A stretch of 64,000 nt of DNA from CAZMVU01 sp964569295 (lineage in GTDB: Bacteria > Hydrogenedentota > Hydrogenedentia > Hydrogenedentales > JAGMZX01), in contig CAZMVU010000004.1 of the NCBI GenBank assembly GCA_964569295.1, forward strand, positions 7,380 through 71,379. Direction: 5' to 3'. Of the stretch, positions 15,718-24,252 are shown one piece after another (within the stretch, counting starts at the first letter, position 1; the number at the start of each line of letters is the position of its first letter). Under the pieces are notes generated by a model that was not told where the DNA came from, made no database searches, and saw nothing but the letters and a program-made list of their open reading frames with translations. Position numbers and translations under genes: made by a program.

Positions 15718-17970
15718 ATGTCCATGGAACACCCGCCCATCGCGCCGGTTCCCGGCGGCGGCCCGCAACCGCAACAGCCGTACAACCGGCGGCACGTCGT
15801 GGGGCATGCGGTCAGCCGGTACGGGGGCCGGATCGTCCTGAGCACCCTCCTTGGCATGCTGGCGGGACTGCTTGTCACCGTGGCCGTACGGGAGACCATC
15901 CGCCCCGAATTCGCCGCCCGCGCCGATCTCGTCGTGCAGCCGTCCGCCGGGGAGGCGCACATTTTGAACGCGGCAGACAACGCACCGCTGTTTACGTACA
16001 CCCCCGAGCAACTCATCGCGGACACGAGTAAACGCGTGCTCGCCGAACAGACGGCACGCGCACTGGTGCAAACGCACATCGCCACGCGCGCACCCATGAG
16101 CGGGCTTGTGGGTGAGGCGGCTATCCTGGCGCAGGCAAAGGAATTGCAAGACCGGCTTCACCTCTCCCCCATACCGGACTCCCGGGGGGTGCGTATCGAG
16201 GTAAAAAGCTGCGATACACAGCACGAAGCGAACCAGACCGCCGAGTTCGCCGCGCGCGTCTTCCTTGATGTCACCCGCCAACTACGTCTCGAACAGGCGC
16301 GCACCGAACGCGAGCACCTCGATAAGCAGATAGCACACCTGGGCGAGCGCCTCACCGAGGCGGAGCGCGCGGTATGGGAGTTTCAGCAAAAGGCCGGGTT
16401 CAAATCCGCCACCAAACGCTACGGCGAAATGAGCGCCAAAAAACAGGAACTCCAGGAAATCCGGGTGACCAAACAAACGATCACGGCAAAGCTGGACGAA
16501 CTCACCACCGAGCTCGGCCGCATCCACGAAAAACTGCCTGAGGCGTTGAGTCAGCCCACGGATGAGGTGGTGACCCGGCTGTTCAACGCACTCGATGAGT
16601 TGCTCACGGAACGCCGCGAGCGGAGCGCGGTTTATCAGCCGCAACACCCGGACATGAAGATTCTCGAGGAAAAGATTCAGGAACAGCAGCAAGTCATCCG
16701 CGATACAATCCGCGACCTGGACCAGGAAACCACCGGCGGCAGCAACCTATGGCAGCAGCGCCAACAGCTTTTCCGCCAACAGGTGGAACAACGCATGCGC
16801 CTTGCCAGCCTCGATAACCGGGAGGCTTCATTGCGCAAGATGCTCGATGAACTTGTTGCCGATCTCCCCGATCAGCCCGGTGAACACCTCGAATACCAGC
16901 GGCTGGCGGCGGCCAAGAAGACTATCGGCAAGAATCTCGAATGCGCGATCGAACGCAAATGGCGGCTGACCAACATCCCCGGCGACGCGCCCGGCCCTGT
17001 CGCCCGGTACAACACCGTGCGCGCGCACACCACGCCGCGCCCCATGGCCGGCCACAGTTGGATCAACGTGGGCATTGGCGGGGCCGCCGGCTTGGTGCTC
17101 GCGCTCGGCGCATGCGTCATAACGGCGGCAAACGATACCACCGTGCGCACCGCTGCAGACGTGGCGGCCTCGGTCAACCTCGAGGTTCTCGGCGCCATTC
17201 CCAAGATGCGTTTCGGCCCAGCCCGCGGGCTCTTCAAACGCCGCCGCGCCACCTGCGTGCCCACAGGAAACGAAGAACAGTTGGACGCCTGCGTCGTCAC
17301 GCGCCACGCCCCGGAATCACCCATCGCCCAGGCATACCGGGCTTTGCGCACGAACTTTCAATTCGCCACGGTCAACAAAAAAGCCAAGACCGTCATGGTT
17401 ACCAGCGCCGCACCCGGCGAAGGCAAAACCACGACCGTCATGAACCTCGCGGTGGCCATGGCGGCGCAGGGGATGCGCGTGCTCGTGGTGGACACAGACC
17501 TCAGGCAGCCTAACGTGCACCGCGTGTTGCGTATGGAGCGCGGGCCCGGTCTCGCGGATGTATTGCGAGAGGGGCGCGATCCTTCGGATGTCATCCGCAC
17601 AGCACGCGTCGAGAACCTATGGGTAGTCTCCGCCGGCGCCCTGCCGCCGAATCCCGCAGCGCTTATCGATTCCCCGCGCATGAGCGAGGTGCTGGAACGT
17701 TTCCGCGCCGAGTTCGACTGCGTCATTTGCGACGCGGCGTCGGTGCTCGTGGTTACCGATCCGGCACTGTTGGCGGACAAGGTAGATACGTGCCTGCTGG
17801 TATGCGCGGCAGGATTCACCCAGCGTGCGGTGCTGCGGCGGGCCACGAAACTCCTGCAAACAGCCCGGGGCACAGTCGCCGGCGTGGTACTGAACAACCT
17901 CGAAACCATCCCCCGCCATGACGGGTACTATGGCTTCGAGGAGGACGCCGGCGCCCGCCGCCCGGAATAG
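15718..17970 (+). CDS. Wzc-like polysaccharide copolymerase with BY-kinase domain
   Basis: A 750-residue inner-membrane protein. Wzz-like part: first membrane helix near residues 38-55 (VLSTLLGMLAGLLVTVAV), periplasmic coiled coils at about 185-400, second helix near 448-470 (GIGGAAGLVLALGACVI). The cytoplasmic CpsD/CapB-type ATPase has Walker A SAAPGEGKTTT near 563, Walker A' VLVVDTDLRQPN near 590 and FDCVICDAAS near 665. The C-terminus (DGYYGFEEDAGARRPE) holds only two Tyr instead of the usual Tyr cluster, so control by autophosphorylation may be weak or different. GGGAG stands before ATG 15718. It should control chain length and energise export through the preceding secretin fusion. Confidence 0.92.
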   Translation: MSMEHPPIAPVPGGGPQPQQPYNRRHVVGHAVSRYGGRIVLSTLLGMLAGLLVTVAVRETIRPEFAARADLVVQPSAGEAHILNAADNAPLFTYTPEQLIADTSKRVLAEQTARALVQTHIATRAPMSGLVGEAAILAQAKELQDRLHLSPIPDSRGVRIEVKSCDTQHEANQTAEFAARVFLDVTRQLRLEQARTEREHLDKQIAHLGERLTEAERAVWEFQQKAGFKSATKRYGEMSAKKQELQEIRVTKQTITAKLDELTTELGRIHEKLPEALSQPTDEVVTRLFNALDELLTERRERSAVYQPQHPDMKILEEKIQEQQQVIRDTIRDLDQETTGGSNLWQQRQQLFRQQVEQRMRLASLDNREASLRKMLDELVADLPDQPGEHLEYQRLAAAKKTIGKNLECAIERKWRLTNIPGDAPGPVARYNTVRAHTTPRPMAGHSWINVGIGGAAGLVLALGACVITAANDTTVRTAADVAASVNLEVLGAIPKMRFGPARGLFKRRRATCVPTGNEEQLDACVVTRHAPESPIAQAYRALRTNFQFATVNKKAKTVMVTSAAPGEGKTTTVMNLAVAMAAQGMRVLVVDTDLRQPNVHRVLRMERGPGLADVLREGRDPSDVIRTARVENLWVVSAGALPPNPAALIDSPRMSEVLERFRAEFDCVICDAASVLVVTDPALLADKVDTCLLVCAAGFTQRAVLRRATKLLQTARGTVAGVVLNNLETIPRHDGYYGFEEDAGARRPE

Positions 17971-18019
17971 CACGGCTTTCCCCGGGCCTTTACGCCGGAC
18001 ACACCGGCCGCGGCCCCTG

Positions 18020-18045
18020 CCGGCACGGCAACGCAACCGTGCCGG
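18020..18045. terminator. Possible bidirectional terminator hairpin
   Basis: CCGGCACGG at 18020-18028 and CCGTGCCGG at 18037-18045 form a perfect 9-bp stem with an 8-base loop. It lies between the convergent ends of the Wzc-like gene and cysC. No T-run follows on either side, so intrinsic termination is uncertain. Confidence 0.5.
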
Positions 18046-18072
18046 TCCACGCGCACACGAGGCCGCCGCTGG

Positions 18073-18678
18073 CTAAATGATTCCCTTCGCGGCGAGGTGA
18101 CTCAGCACCTGGGCTACGCACTCTTTGAGGTCGTGCTTGCCGGTGTCGAGGAAAATCTCGGCATGCTCGGGCGCTTCATAGGGCGCGGAGATGCCGGTGA
18201 ACTCGGGAATCTCGCCGCTGCGCGCCTTCTTGTACAGGCCCTTCGGGTCGCGCTCTTCGCAGATTTCGAGGGCCGCGTGGACATGCACCTCGACGAACTT
18301 GTCGCCCACGATTGCCCGCACTTTGTCGCGGTCGGCTTTGTAGGGCGATATGAATGCCGTCATCGCGATGACCCCTGCCTCACAGAATAGCTTCGCCACT
18401 TCACCGATCCGGCGTATATTTTCTTCGCGGTCTTCGGGAGAAAAGCCGAGATCCTTGTTGAGCCCGTGGCGCACATTGTCCCCATCAAGCACAAACGCCT
18501 GGCAGCCGCGGTCGAAAAGATTCGCGTTCACTTCCTGGGCTACAGTGGATTTGCCGGAGCCGCTCAGCCCGGTGAACCAGATCACGCACGCGCGGTGCCC
18601 GTTCTTCTTCTCCCGATCTTCGGTGGTGATGGCGTGGTCGTGCCAGGTGATGTTGGTCGCTTTGATTTCCTGAGCCAT
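18073..18678 (-). CDS. cysC: Adenylylsulfate kinase
   Basis: A 201-residue APS kinase converting adenylylsulfate and ATP to PAPS in the cytoplasm. Walker A is GLSGSGKST near residue 38. Family blocks DGDNVRHGLNKDLGFSPEDR, AFISPYKADRD and DPKGLYKKARSGEIPEFTGI are complete. ATG 18678 has AAAGGA seven bases upstream and is preferred over an in-frame start at 18708. No sulfate adenylyltransferase or PAPS reductase lies nearby. It converges on the exopolysaccharide operon, so PAPS for sulfating the polymer is possible but not shown. Confidence 0.95.
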   Translation of the reverse strand: MAQEIKATNITWHDHAITTEDREKKNGHRACVIWFTGLSGSGKSTVAQEVNANLFDRGCQAFVLDGDNVRHGLNKDLGFSPEDREENIRRIGEVAKLFCEAGVIAMTAFISPYKADRDKVRAIVGDKFVEVHVHAALEICEERDPKGLYKKARSGEIPEFTGISAPYEAPEHAEIFLDTGKHDLKECVAQVLSHLAAKGII

Positions 18679-18772
18679 GCTGCGTTCCTTTATAAGGTTT
18701 AATACCAATAGAGGGGGGCAAGGCGGGTGAGTATAGCAAAAGATTACGAGAAACTGCGAGTTTCAGTTGACG

Positions 18773-19210
18773 AATTCTTTAGCCGTTTCCCCTACGTCAT
18801 AGAACGCCCCGGTATCAGCGTGGGTAGCGGCTCTGGCCCACCCGTTATCGCTATGAGTCACGCTGTATGTGCCCTTTGGAGTGCGGTGGCTTGCCACAGC
18901 TTTTCCTGCCAGGGCCGTGGTGGACTTTGGCGCGCAAGCCATGAGAATAGAGCCGCGAGGCCTCCAGCCCAAGTGTCCTGCTCACGAGCCCGAGAAGGAT
19001 TCAAGGACACTGCTGGCGGCTGCGTACGGTTTCGCTCCCGCGTTGAACGAACGCACACACTTCAGCCCACACGCGCAAAACCGGTGGCAAGCCACCGCAG
19101 TCCAAAGTAGCGGCGGCGGCATGGTTATCCCCGTCGCACGCTGGTATTCGCTATCACGGAACAGATTGGCGAAACGAGTGCGGCGCGTTACGCCATAAGG
19201 CTAAAGAATT
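18773..19210. mobile_element. MITE-like element with terminal inverted repeats, copy C
   Basis: AATTCTTTAGCC at 18773-18784 and GGCTAAAGAATT at 19199-19210 are perfect 12-base inverted termini. The word TTGACGAATTC occurs at both borders (18767-18777, overlapping the left terminus, and 19216-19226). Inside, 24-base arms at 18874-18897 and 19084-19107 are inverted repeats with one mismatch and enclose a 186-base segment absent from copy A. There is no transposase, so it would be non-autonomous. It fills the gap between cysC and the small gene at 19287. Confidence 0.75.
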
Positions 19211-19286
19211 ACCATTTGACGAATTCCATGTTCCTGCCTATAATTTGTAATGGGTAGAGAATGATGACAGACGCGGGAGTAAGCTC

Positions 19287-19514
19287 GTGACACAGAAAGT
19301 GCGACCGGGATACTACGAGGATGCCGAAGGCAATTGGCAGCCAGACCGCCGTAGCGGCAAGGACCGCCGCACAGCGAATTGGTGGGAGGATACCGATGAC
19401 CGGCGCAAGCATGTGCGGCGCAAGATCGATCGGGATCTCATCGAACGTGAGCACAAGCTGCAGATCCAGGAAGCGCTCGAAGATTTTGCGGAAGAACACG
19501 AGGGGCGCCTGTAA
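19287..19514 (+). CDS. Small, highly charged protein of unknown function
   Basis: A 75-residue protein starting at GTG 19287 with GGGAG eight bases upstream. It has an Arg/Asp-rich middle (PDRRSGKDRR, DDRRKHVRRKIDRD) and an acidic helical end (IQEALEDFAEEHEGRL). No family recognised. DRRSGKDRR-like motifs occur in small proteins with nucleic-acid or cyclic-di-GMP links, but that is weak. It stands alone, converging on the sugar-binding lipoprotein gene. Confidence 0.6.
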   Translation: MTQKVRPGYYEDAEGNWQPDRRSGKDRRTANWWEDTDDRRKHVRRKIDRDLIEREHKLQIQEALEDFAEEHEGRL

Positions 19515-19525
19515 ACCGCGGGTAT

Positions 19526-20824
19526 TCAGGGGGCGGCGTGTTCCGCGAGGGCGGCATCCGCGTTGGCTTTGAGTTCGGCGGCAGCCGGCGCCGCCTCGAT
19601 ACGCCCGGCAAGAATCGCGGCTACGGTCTGCTCGACGAGATCCCGGACGCGCGGCCACCCGGCCACGTTCGGTTCAGCGCGCGCAAAAGCGAGATTCTCG
19701 AAGGCGATACGGTTTTGCGCAGCGCCCGCCAAAAACGCCTTCAGCCGGGGATCCGCCAGGGCGGACGTGCGCACAGGCACGTAGCCGGATCCGATCGCCC
19801 AGCGTACCTGCACATCCACACTGGTGAAATGTTTCACAAAAGCCCACGCCGTGCGGCGTTGCGCGCGCGTCGTGTCGAAAAGGATAAAGTTCGGCCCGTA
19901 CAGCACGGTGGCAGGGTTTTCCGGGTCGGCCTGAGGGATCCGCGCGATGCCCCAGTCGTCCATGCGTTCTGCCATCACCTGCGCCATTTGCACGCGCCCC
20001 GCACTCGACCGGAAACTGAATGCCGCCTCCCCTTGGCTCACACTCACCTGATCATCAAACCCCCCGGCAATCTGGTAGCCCAGTTCCTCGTTGGCGATTG
20101 TCTCGTACAGCTTGAACACGCGCACGGCCTCGGGGGAATCGTAGTGTGTGGCCCCTTCGCGGTACACGGTACCGCCCATGCTGTAGATGAAGCCGTTCAC
20201 TGTGCTGCAATCCACGTCAATCGCATAGGCGTATTTCCCGGTGCGCGCTTTAATCTGGCGGCATTGCGCGAGAAACTCCGTCCAACTGGCCGGCGGCGCA
20301 TCGATGTCCGCCGCACGCAGCAGCCCGGCGTGGTAATACATCACCAGCACGCTCTTCGCGAATGGGAACGAGAAGAACCGGTTGCCGTGTTGCGGATAGC
20401 GGTTCGTTTCGAGCGCGGCGGGCACATAATCCGCCAGGGTTTCCTCATCCAGCCCGACCGCCGGATCGCCAATGAGGGGATCCAGCGGCGGCACGGCGCC
20501 GGAAGCGATGTATTGCAGCGTCATGCCCGGGTACCCCACAGAGAGCGCGGGCAACACGCCAGCCCGCAGACTTGCCAGCACCTTGCGGTCAATCTCGCTG
20601 TAGCCGCCCGTATGCTCGATGCGGATGGGCGGGCCGTCGTGTTGCGCGTTGAACGCCGCCGCGATGCGTTCCAGGAGCGCGGCGGTCTCCGAGGTCTGCC
20701 TGTCCCAGAATACCGCGGCCTCGGGATCGACGGGCCGAAACCCCTCCCGGCCGCCGCAGCCGGTGAGCGCCAAAACCAAGATACAGGGGATAATGCACCC
20801 GGATACGGCAGGCCAGCGATACAT
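19526..20824 (-). CDS. Sugar ABC transporter substrate-binding lipoprotein (UgpB/MalE type)
   Basis: A 432-residue extracytoplasmic solute-binding protein. The signal ends in a lipobox, LALTGCGG, near residue 25. Family pattern: VFWDRQTSETAALLERIAAAFN early, GYPGMTLQYIASGAVPPLD, FPFAKSVLVMYYHAGLL, WTEFLAQCRQIKARTGKYAYA, and a C-terminal WAFVKHFTS. This is cluster D of carbohydrate-binding proteins; the sugar is unknown. ATG 20824 with GTGAGG a few bases before is preferred; GTG 20836 and ATG 20830 are in frame. It follows the two permease genes after about 215 bases that hold no gene. Confidence 0.92.
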   Translation of the reverse strand: MYRWPAVSGCIIPCILVLALTGCGGREGFRPVDPEAAVFWDRQTSETAALLERIAAAFNAQHDGPPIRIEHTGGYSEIDRKVLASLRAGVLPALSVGYPGMTLQYIASGAVPPLDPLIGDPAVGLDEETLADYVPAALETNRYPQHGNRFFSFPFAKSVLVMYYHAGLLRAADIDAPPASWTEFLAQCRQIKARTGKYAYAIDVDCSTVNGFIYSMGGTVYREGATHYDSPEAVRVFKLYETIANEELGYQIAGGFDDQVSVSQGEAAFSFRSSAGRVQMAQVMAERMDDWGIARIPQADPENPATVLYGPNFILFDTTRAQRRTAWAFVKHFTSVDVQVRWAIGSGYVPVRTSALADPRLKAFLAGAAQNRIAFENLAFARAEPNVAGWPRVRDLVEQTVAAILAGRIEAAPAAAELKANADAALAEHAAP

Positions 20825-21041
20825 AAACATCCTCACTTTTCAGTAGTGTCCCAACTAATCCCCGAGAACCGGCCGGCCGCTGCGTTCACGTCACGAGTAG
20901 CCCAGTCAATACCCGGTATTTCCAAGTATGGCGAGATTGTCTTGGACAAGCGTGATGGCATCTATAAGGGCGTAACGCTATTCTTGCGCGGGCCTTTTCT
21001 TGCAGCGGGCCTCGAGAAAACGTCCATACACCGCGCCGGCG

Positions 21042-21872
21042 TCACCCTTTAATGCCGGCGCCGACGGCCGCGGCGATGAAATGGCGTTGCGCGAGGAAGT
21101 ATAGCGCCACGGTGGGAAGCATGACAATCGTGGCGGCACACATAAGCAGGTGCACGCGCGTGCCCGAGTCACTCATGAAATAGGTGAGCCCCACCTGAAC
21201 CACGCGCATGGACTCCGACGCCGTGACCACCAACGGCCACAGAAGCGAATTGTAGCTGGCCAAAAACGCGAAAAGCGCCACGGTGGTGAGCATGGGCTTG
21301 GTAAGCGGGGCGGCGATACGCACCAGGAACCGCAGGTGGCCGCATCCGTCCACGACGGCCGCATCGAAGAAATCGGCCGGAAGCGCGAGGAATGCCTGGC
21401 GCATCAGAAAGATCGAGAAGGCATTGGCGCACCAGGGGAGGATAAGCGCGCTGTACGTGTTGTACCAGCCGAGCTTCGTGATAAGCACATAGTTCGGAAT
21501 GAGCGTAACCTCGAAGGGCACCATCATGGAAGCCAGCACCACCAGGAACAGCACATCGCGGCCGCGAAACCGCAGGCGCGCGAAGGCATAACCGGCGGTT
21601 ATGCTGGTAAAAAGCACACCCAAGGTGGTTGCAGCCGCCACCACAAAGGAGTTGAGGAAATAACGGCCAAACGGCGCCACGGCGAATACACGGCCCGGAT
21701 TCTCCCAATGCCAGGTTTCGGGCAGCAGCGCGAGCGTGGGCGCAACCGCTTCTTCAAGCGATTTGAAACCCGTGCCCGCCATCCACAGAAACGGCCACGC
21801 CATGACCACGCCGCCCGCAGCGAGCAGCACCATGCGCAAGATGCCGCCGGCCCGTTTGTGCGGGCGCATCAT
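21042..21872 (-). CDS. Carbohydrate ABC transporter permease (MalG/UgpE type)
   Basis: A 276-residue inner-membrane permease with about six helices. The EAA-type loop is AAVVDGCGHLRFLVRIAAPL near residue 180. The FLNSFVVAAATTLGVLF and GYAFARLRFRGRD segments are typical of MalG-like subunits. The start (two consecutive ATGs at 21872 and 21869) overlaps the stop of the MalF-type gene. No ATP-binding subunit is encoded in the window, so a shared MsmK-like ATPase elsewhere is probable. Confidence 0.93.
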   Translation of the reverse strand: MMRPHKRAGGILRMVLLAAGGVVMAWPFLWMAGTGFKSLEEAVAPTLALLPETWHWENPGRVFAVAPFGRYFLNSFVVAAATTLGVLFTSITAGYAFARLRFRGRDVLFLVVLASMMVPFEVTLIPNYVLITKLGWYNTYSALILPWCANAFSIFLMRQAFLALPADFFDAAVVDGCGHLRFLVRIAAPLTKPMLTTVALFAFLASYNSLLWPLVVTASESMRVVQVGLTYFMSDSGTRVHLLMCAATIVMLPTVALYFLAQRHFIAAAVGAGIKG

Positions 21873-22894
21873 GCGTAGTACACCCGGCGGCCGATAAACC
21901 GCCATTGAACCAGCGTCAGCACGACAATGGCGAGGGTGAACAACACCGCCGCCGCCGCGCCATAGCCGGGATTGTGCTGCCGGTAAAGCTGATCGTAAAC
22001 AAACAGGATAATGTTCTGTGTGGCGTGGAAGGGCGCCTTCTGTGGATTCTGGGTAAGGGCATAGAACGAGTTGAAAGCTTGCAGCGCGCGGATGATTCCC
22101 ACCACGAGCAGGAAGAAGAGCGTCGGCGAGAGCAGCGGCAATACCACCCGCCACACCCGTTGGAACGGCCCGGCGCCGTCGATCCGGGCGGCCTCCTCGA
22201 GTTCGCGGGGAATCGCGGTGAGCCCGGCGAGCCAGATAACCACCATGAATCCCGCTCCGTGCCAAATGTCGAACAAAATCACGCAACAAAGGGCCAGGCT
22301 CGGCCCGAAGTCCTCGGGTAAAACACCGCCGCTGAGAAGATGCAGCACGCCGTCGCGCTCGATCAGCCACTGCTGAGCCGGCAGGCCGAGGCGTTCGAGC
22401 AGGGTGTTCGCCACGCCGCCCGGATGGCGGAACAGCACACGCCAGACCATGGCAGCCGCCACCGTCGAGGTAACGTAGGGCAGGAAATAAACCGTGCGCA
22501 ACAGCCCGCGCCCCCGCACAGCGCCGCGCAACAAAAACGCCACCGCAAAACTAAGCACCAGCGTTGGCGGCACAACGCCGATGGTGTACCACACCGTCAC
22601 ACGCACGCTATTGCGGAAGGCCGGATCACCCAGGACACGGGTGTAATTGCCGAGGCCGGCAAAGACCGCATCGAAGCGGCCATAGTCGAACATACTCATG
22701 TAGACAGCGCCCGCGAGCGGGGCAAGCGCAAACATCACCAGGAACGCCAGGGCCGGCGTAAGCAGTGCCCAAGCCAGCGGCGACTCCCCGCCGCGGCGCA
22801 GGCGGCGCCGCTCGAAAAAGTCGTCGAGCGCACCGAGCGCATCGCCTGGCAACCCGCCCAGGCGCGCCAATTTATCGCGTGTGCGGCAGCGCAT
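21869..22894 (-). CDS. Carbohydrate ABC transporter permease (MalF/UgpA type)
   Basis: A 341-residue permease. The N-terminal region is charged, the first helix is LAWALLTPALAFLVMFALAP, and the EAA loop is PRELEEAARIDGAGPFQRVW near residue 245. An insert of about 30 residues between helices (LERLGLPAQQWLIERDG) is common in this family. ATG 22894 is taken as start; GTG 22906 in frame is possible. Either start lies inside the end of kdtA (22 to 35 bases of overlap), so the permeases appear to be cotranscribed with the Kdo transferase. Confidence 0.92.
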   Translation of the reverse strand: MRCRTRDKLARLGGLPGDALGALDDFFERRRLRRGGESPLAWALLTPALAFLVMFALAPLAGAVYMSMFDYGRFDAVFAGLGNYTRVLGDPAFRNSVRVTVWYTIGVVPPTLVLSFAVAFLLRGAVRGRGLLRTVYFLPYVTSTVAAAMVWRVLFRHPGGVANTLLERLGLPAQQWLIERDGVLHLLSGGVLPEDFGPSLALCCVILFDIWHGAGFMVVIWLAGLTAIPRELEEAARIDGAGPFQRVWRVVLPLLSPTLFFLLVVGIIRALQAFNSFYALTQNPQKAPFHATQNIILFVYDQLYRQHNPGYGAAAAVLFTLAIVVLTLVQWRFIGRRVYYA

Positions 22895-24176
22895 GGCTGG
22901 TAACACTCGCCGAGACTTCCGGGCCGATCAAACCGGCGAGCAACTCGAGGTTGCGCCCGGTGGCGCCCTGATTGTCGAGCACGCATTTGCGCGCGCGCGT
23001 TCCCATGTTACGCCGCAGCGTGGCGTCACCCAGGAGATCATGGAGCACCCCGGACAGAGCGCCCACTTCGTAGACCCGCTTCGCGCCTTGGGCCTGCAAC
23101 AAGGTGCGCGCCGGTTCCGCGAAGTTATCCATGTGCGGCCCGAACACGGCAGGCACGCCCAGCGCCGCCGGTTCGAGCGGGTTGTGGCCCTCGACGCCCG
23201 GGTAGAAACTTCCCCCGATAACCGCCGCATCGGCCAAGCTGTAGAACGAAACAAGCTCACCCACGGTGTCCAGAAAGAGCACGCGCTCACCCGCTGGCGC
23301 ATGACCGGCCTTCACCGCGCTGCGCAAAAGCACCGCCTCACCGGCAAAGGGGGCCATGGCCTCGCGCAGACGCTCACCATGGCGCGGCGCAATGACAAGG
23401 CGCAGTGCGGGGAAGGCATCGCGCAGTGTCCGCCAACAGGCGGCGGCAAGCGCCTCATCGCCCGGGCGCGTGGACCCGAAGACCAGCACCGGCGCCTTGC
23501 CCAGGCCGTTTTCCGCGCGCAGGCGCTGGCGCGTGTGCGGCGGCACGTGCGCGGGTACGGCATCGAACTTCGTGTTCCCCGTTACGTGTACACACGCGGC
23601 GGGCGTGCCGAGTTCGCGGAACCGTGCGGCGTGCGTCTCGTCTTGGGCGCCGACCGCAGTGAGCTGCGTGAACAGCGAACGCGCCAGCACACGCAGGCGT
23701 TGATAACGCTGATAGTGGCGCGCACTGATCCGGCCGTTAACGACGAGCACCGGCACACCCCGTTCGGCACACGCACGCAACACGTTGGGCCATAGCTCGG
23801 TTTCGATCAGGACCAATGCGGCCGGCCGCGCCTCGCCCAGAAAACGCCGCACCGCACCGGGCGTGTCGAATGGAAACCAGGTAAGCGCGGCGATATCGTT
23901 GCCGGCCGTCTGCGCGATGCGAAAGCCCGCGAGCGTCGACGCGGTCAGCAGGCGCGGATACGCGGGGAACCGCTCCCCCATGGCGTGCAGGAGCGCGCGC
24001 GCCACCCCGACCTCCCCCACACTGCATGCCTGCACCCAGAGCGGGGCCCCGGCCAACGGGGGCACCGGGGGTTCAAACCGGGCCAGCAGCGGCCGGTGCC
24101 TCGCATGCGCGCGAAGCCACAAAGCACCCACAGGCGCCGCGGCGCGCACCGCGCTATTGTAGAGCAGGTAGCGCAT
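22872..24176 (-). CDS. waaA: 3-deoxy-D-manno-octulosonic acid (Kdo) transferase
   Basis: A 434-residue GT30 glycosyltransferase that adds Kdo from CMP-Kdo to lipid A precursor at the inner membrane. Family blocks: ACSVGEVGVARALL near residue 52, LIETELWPN near 125, VVNGRISARHYQRY, GNTKFDAVP, VFGSTRPGDE near 235, and GGSFYPGVEGHNPLEPAALG near 320. ATG 24176 with AGGA closely upstream is preferred over 24245. Its presence shows a lipopolysaccharide-bearing outer membrane. Placement directly after the pilus secretin gene and overlapping a sugar permease is unusual. Confidence 0.95.
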   Translation of the reverse strand: MRYLLYNSAVRAAAPVGALWLRAHARHRPLLARFEPPVPPLAGAPLWVQACSVGEVGVARALLHAMGERFPAYPRLLTASTLAGFRIAQTAGNDIAALTWFPFDTPGAVRRFLGEARPAALVLIETELWPNVLRACAERGVPVLVVNGRISARHYQRYQRLRVLARSLFTQLTAVGAQDETHAARFRELGTPAACVHVTGNTKFDAVPAHVPPHTRQRLRAENGLGKAPVLVFGSTRPGDEALAAACWRTLRDAFPALRLVIAPRHGERLREAMAPFAGEAVLLRSAVKAGHAPAGERVLFLDTVGELVSFYSLADAAVIGGSFYPGVEGHNPLEPAALGVPAVFGPHMDNFAEPARTLLQAQGAKRVYEVGALSGVLHDLLGDATLRRNMGTRARKCVLDNQGATGRNLELLAGLIGPEVSASVTSHALPHTR

Positions 24177-24252
24177 GGTTCCTGCAAAACGGGCGGCTCG
24201 CCGAAGCGGCCGCCCGTGGTTAGTCAGGTCTTCAAAACCGGGCATATCCGGT

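Noticed and set aside
19538..21052. 504-codon plus-strand ORF
   Set aside because: Antisense to the sugar-binding lipoprotein gene; an open frame caused by GC-rich codon use with no recognisable domain.
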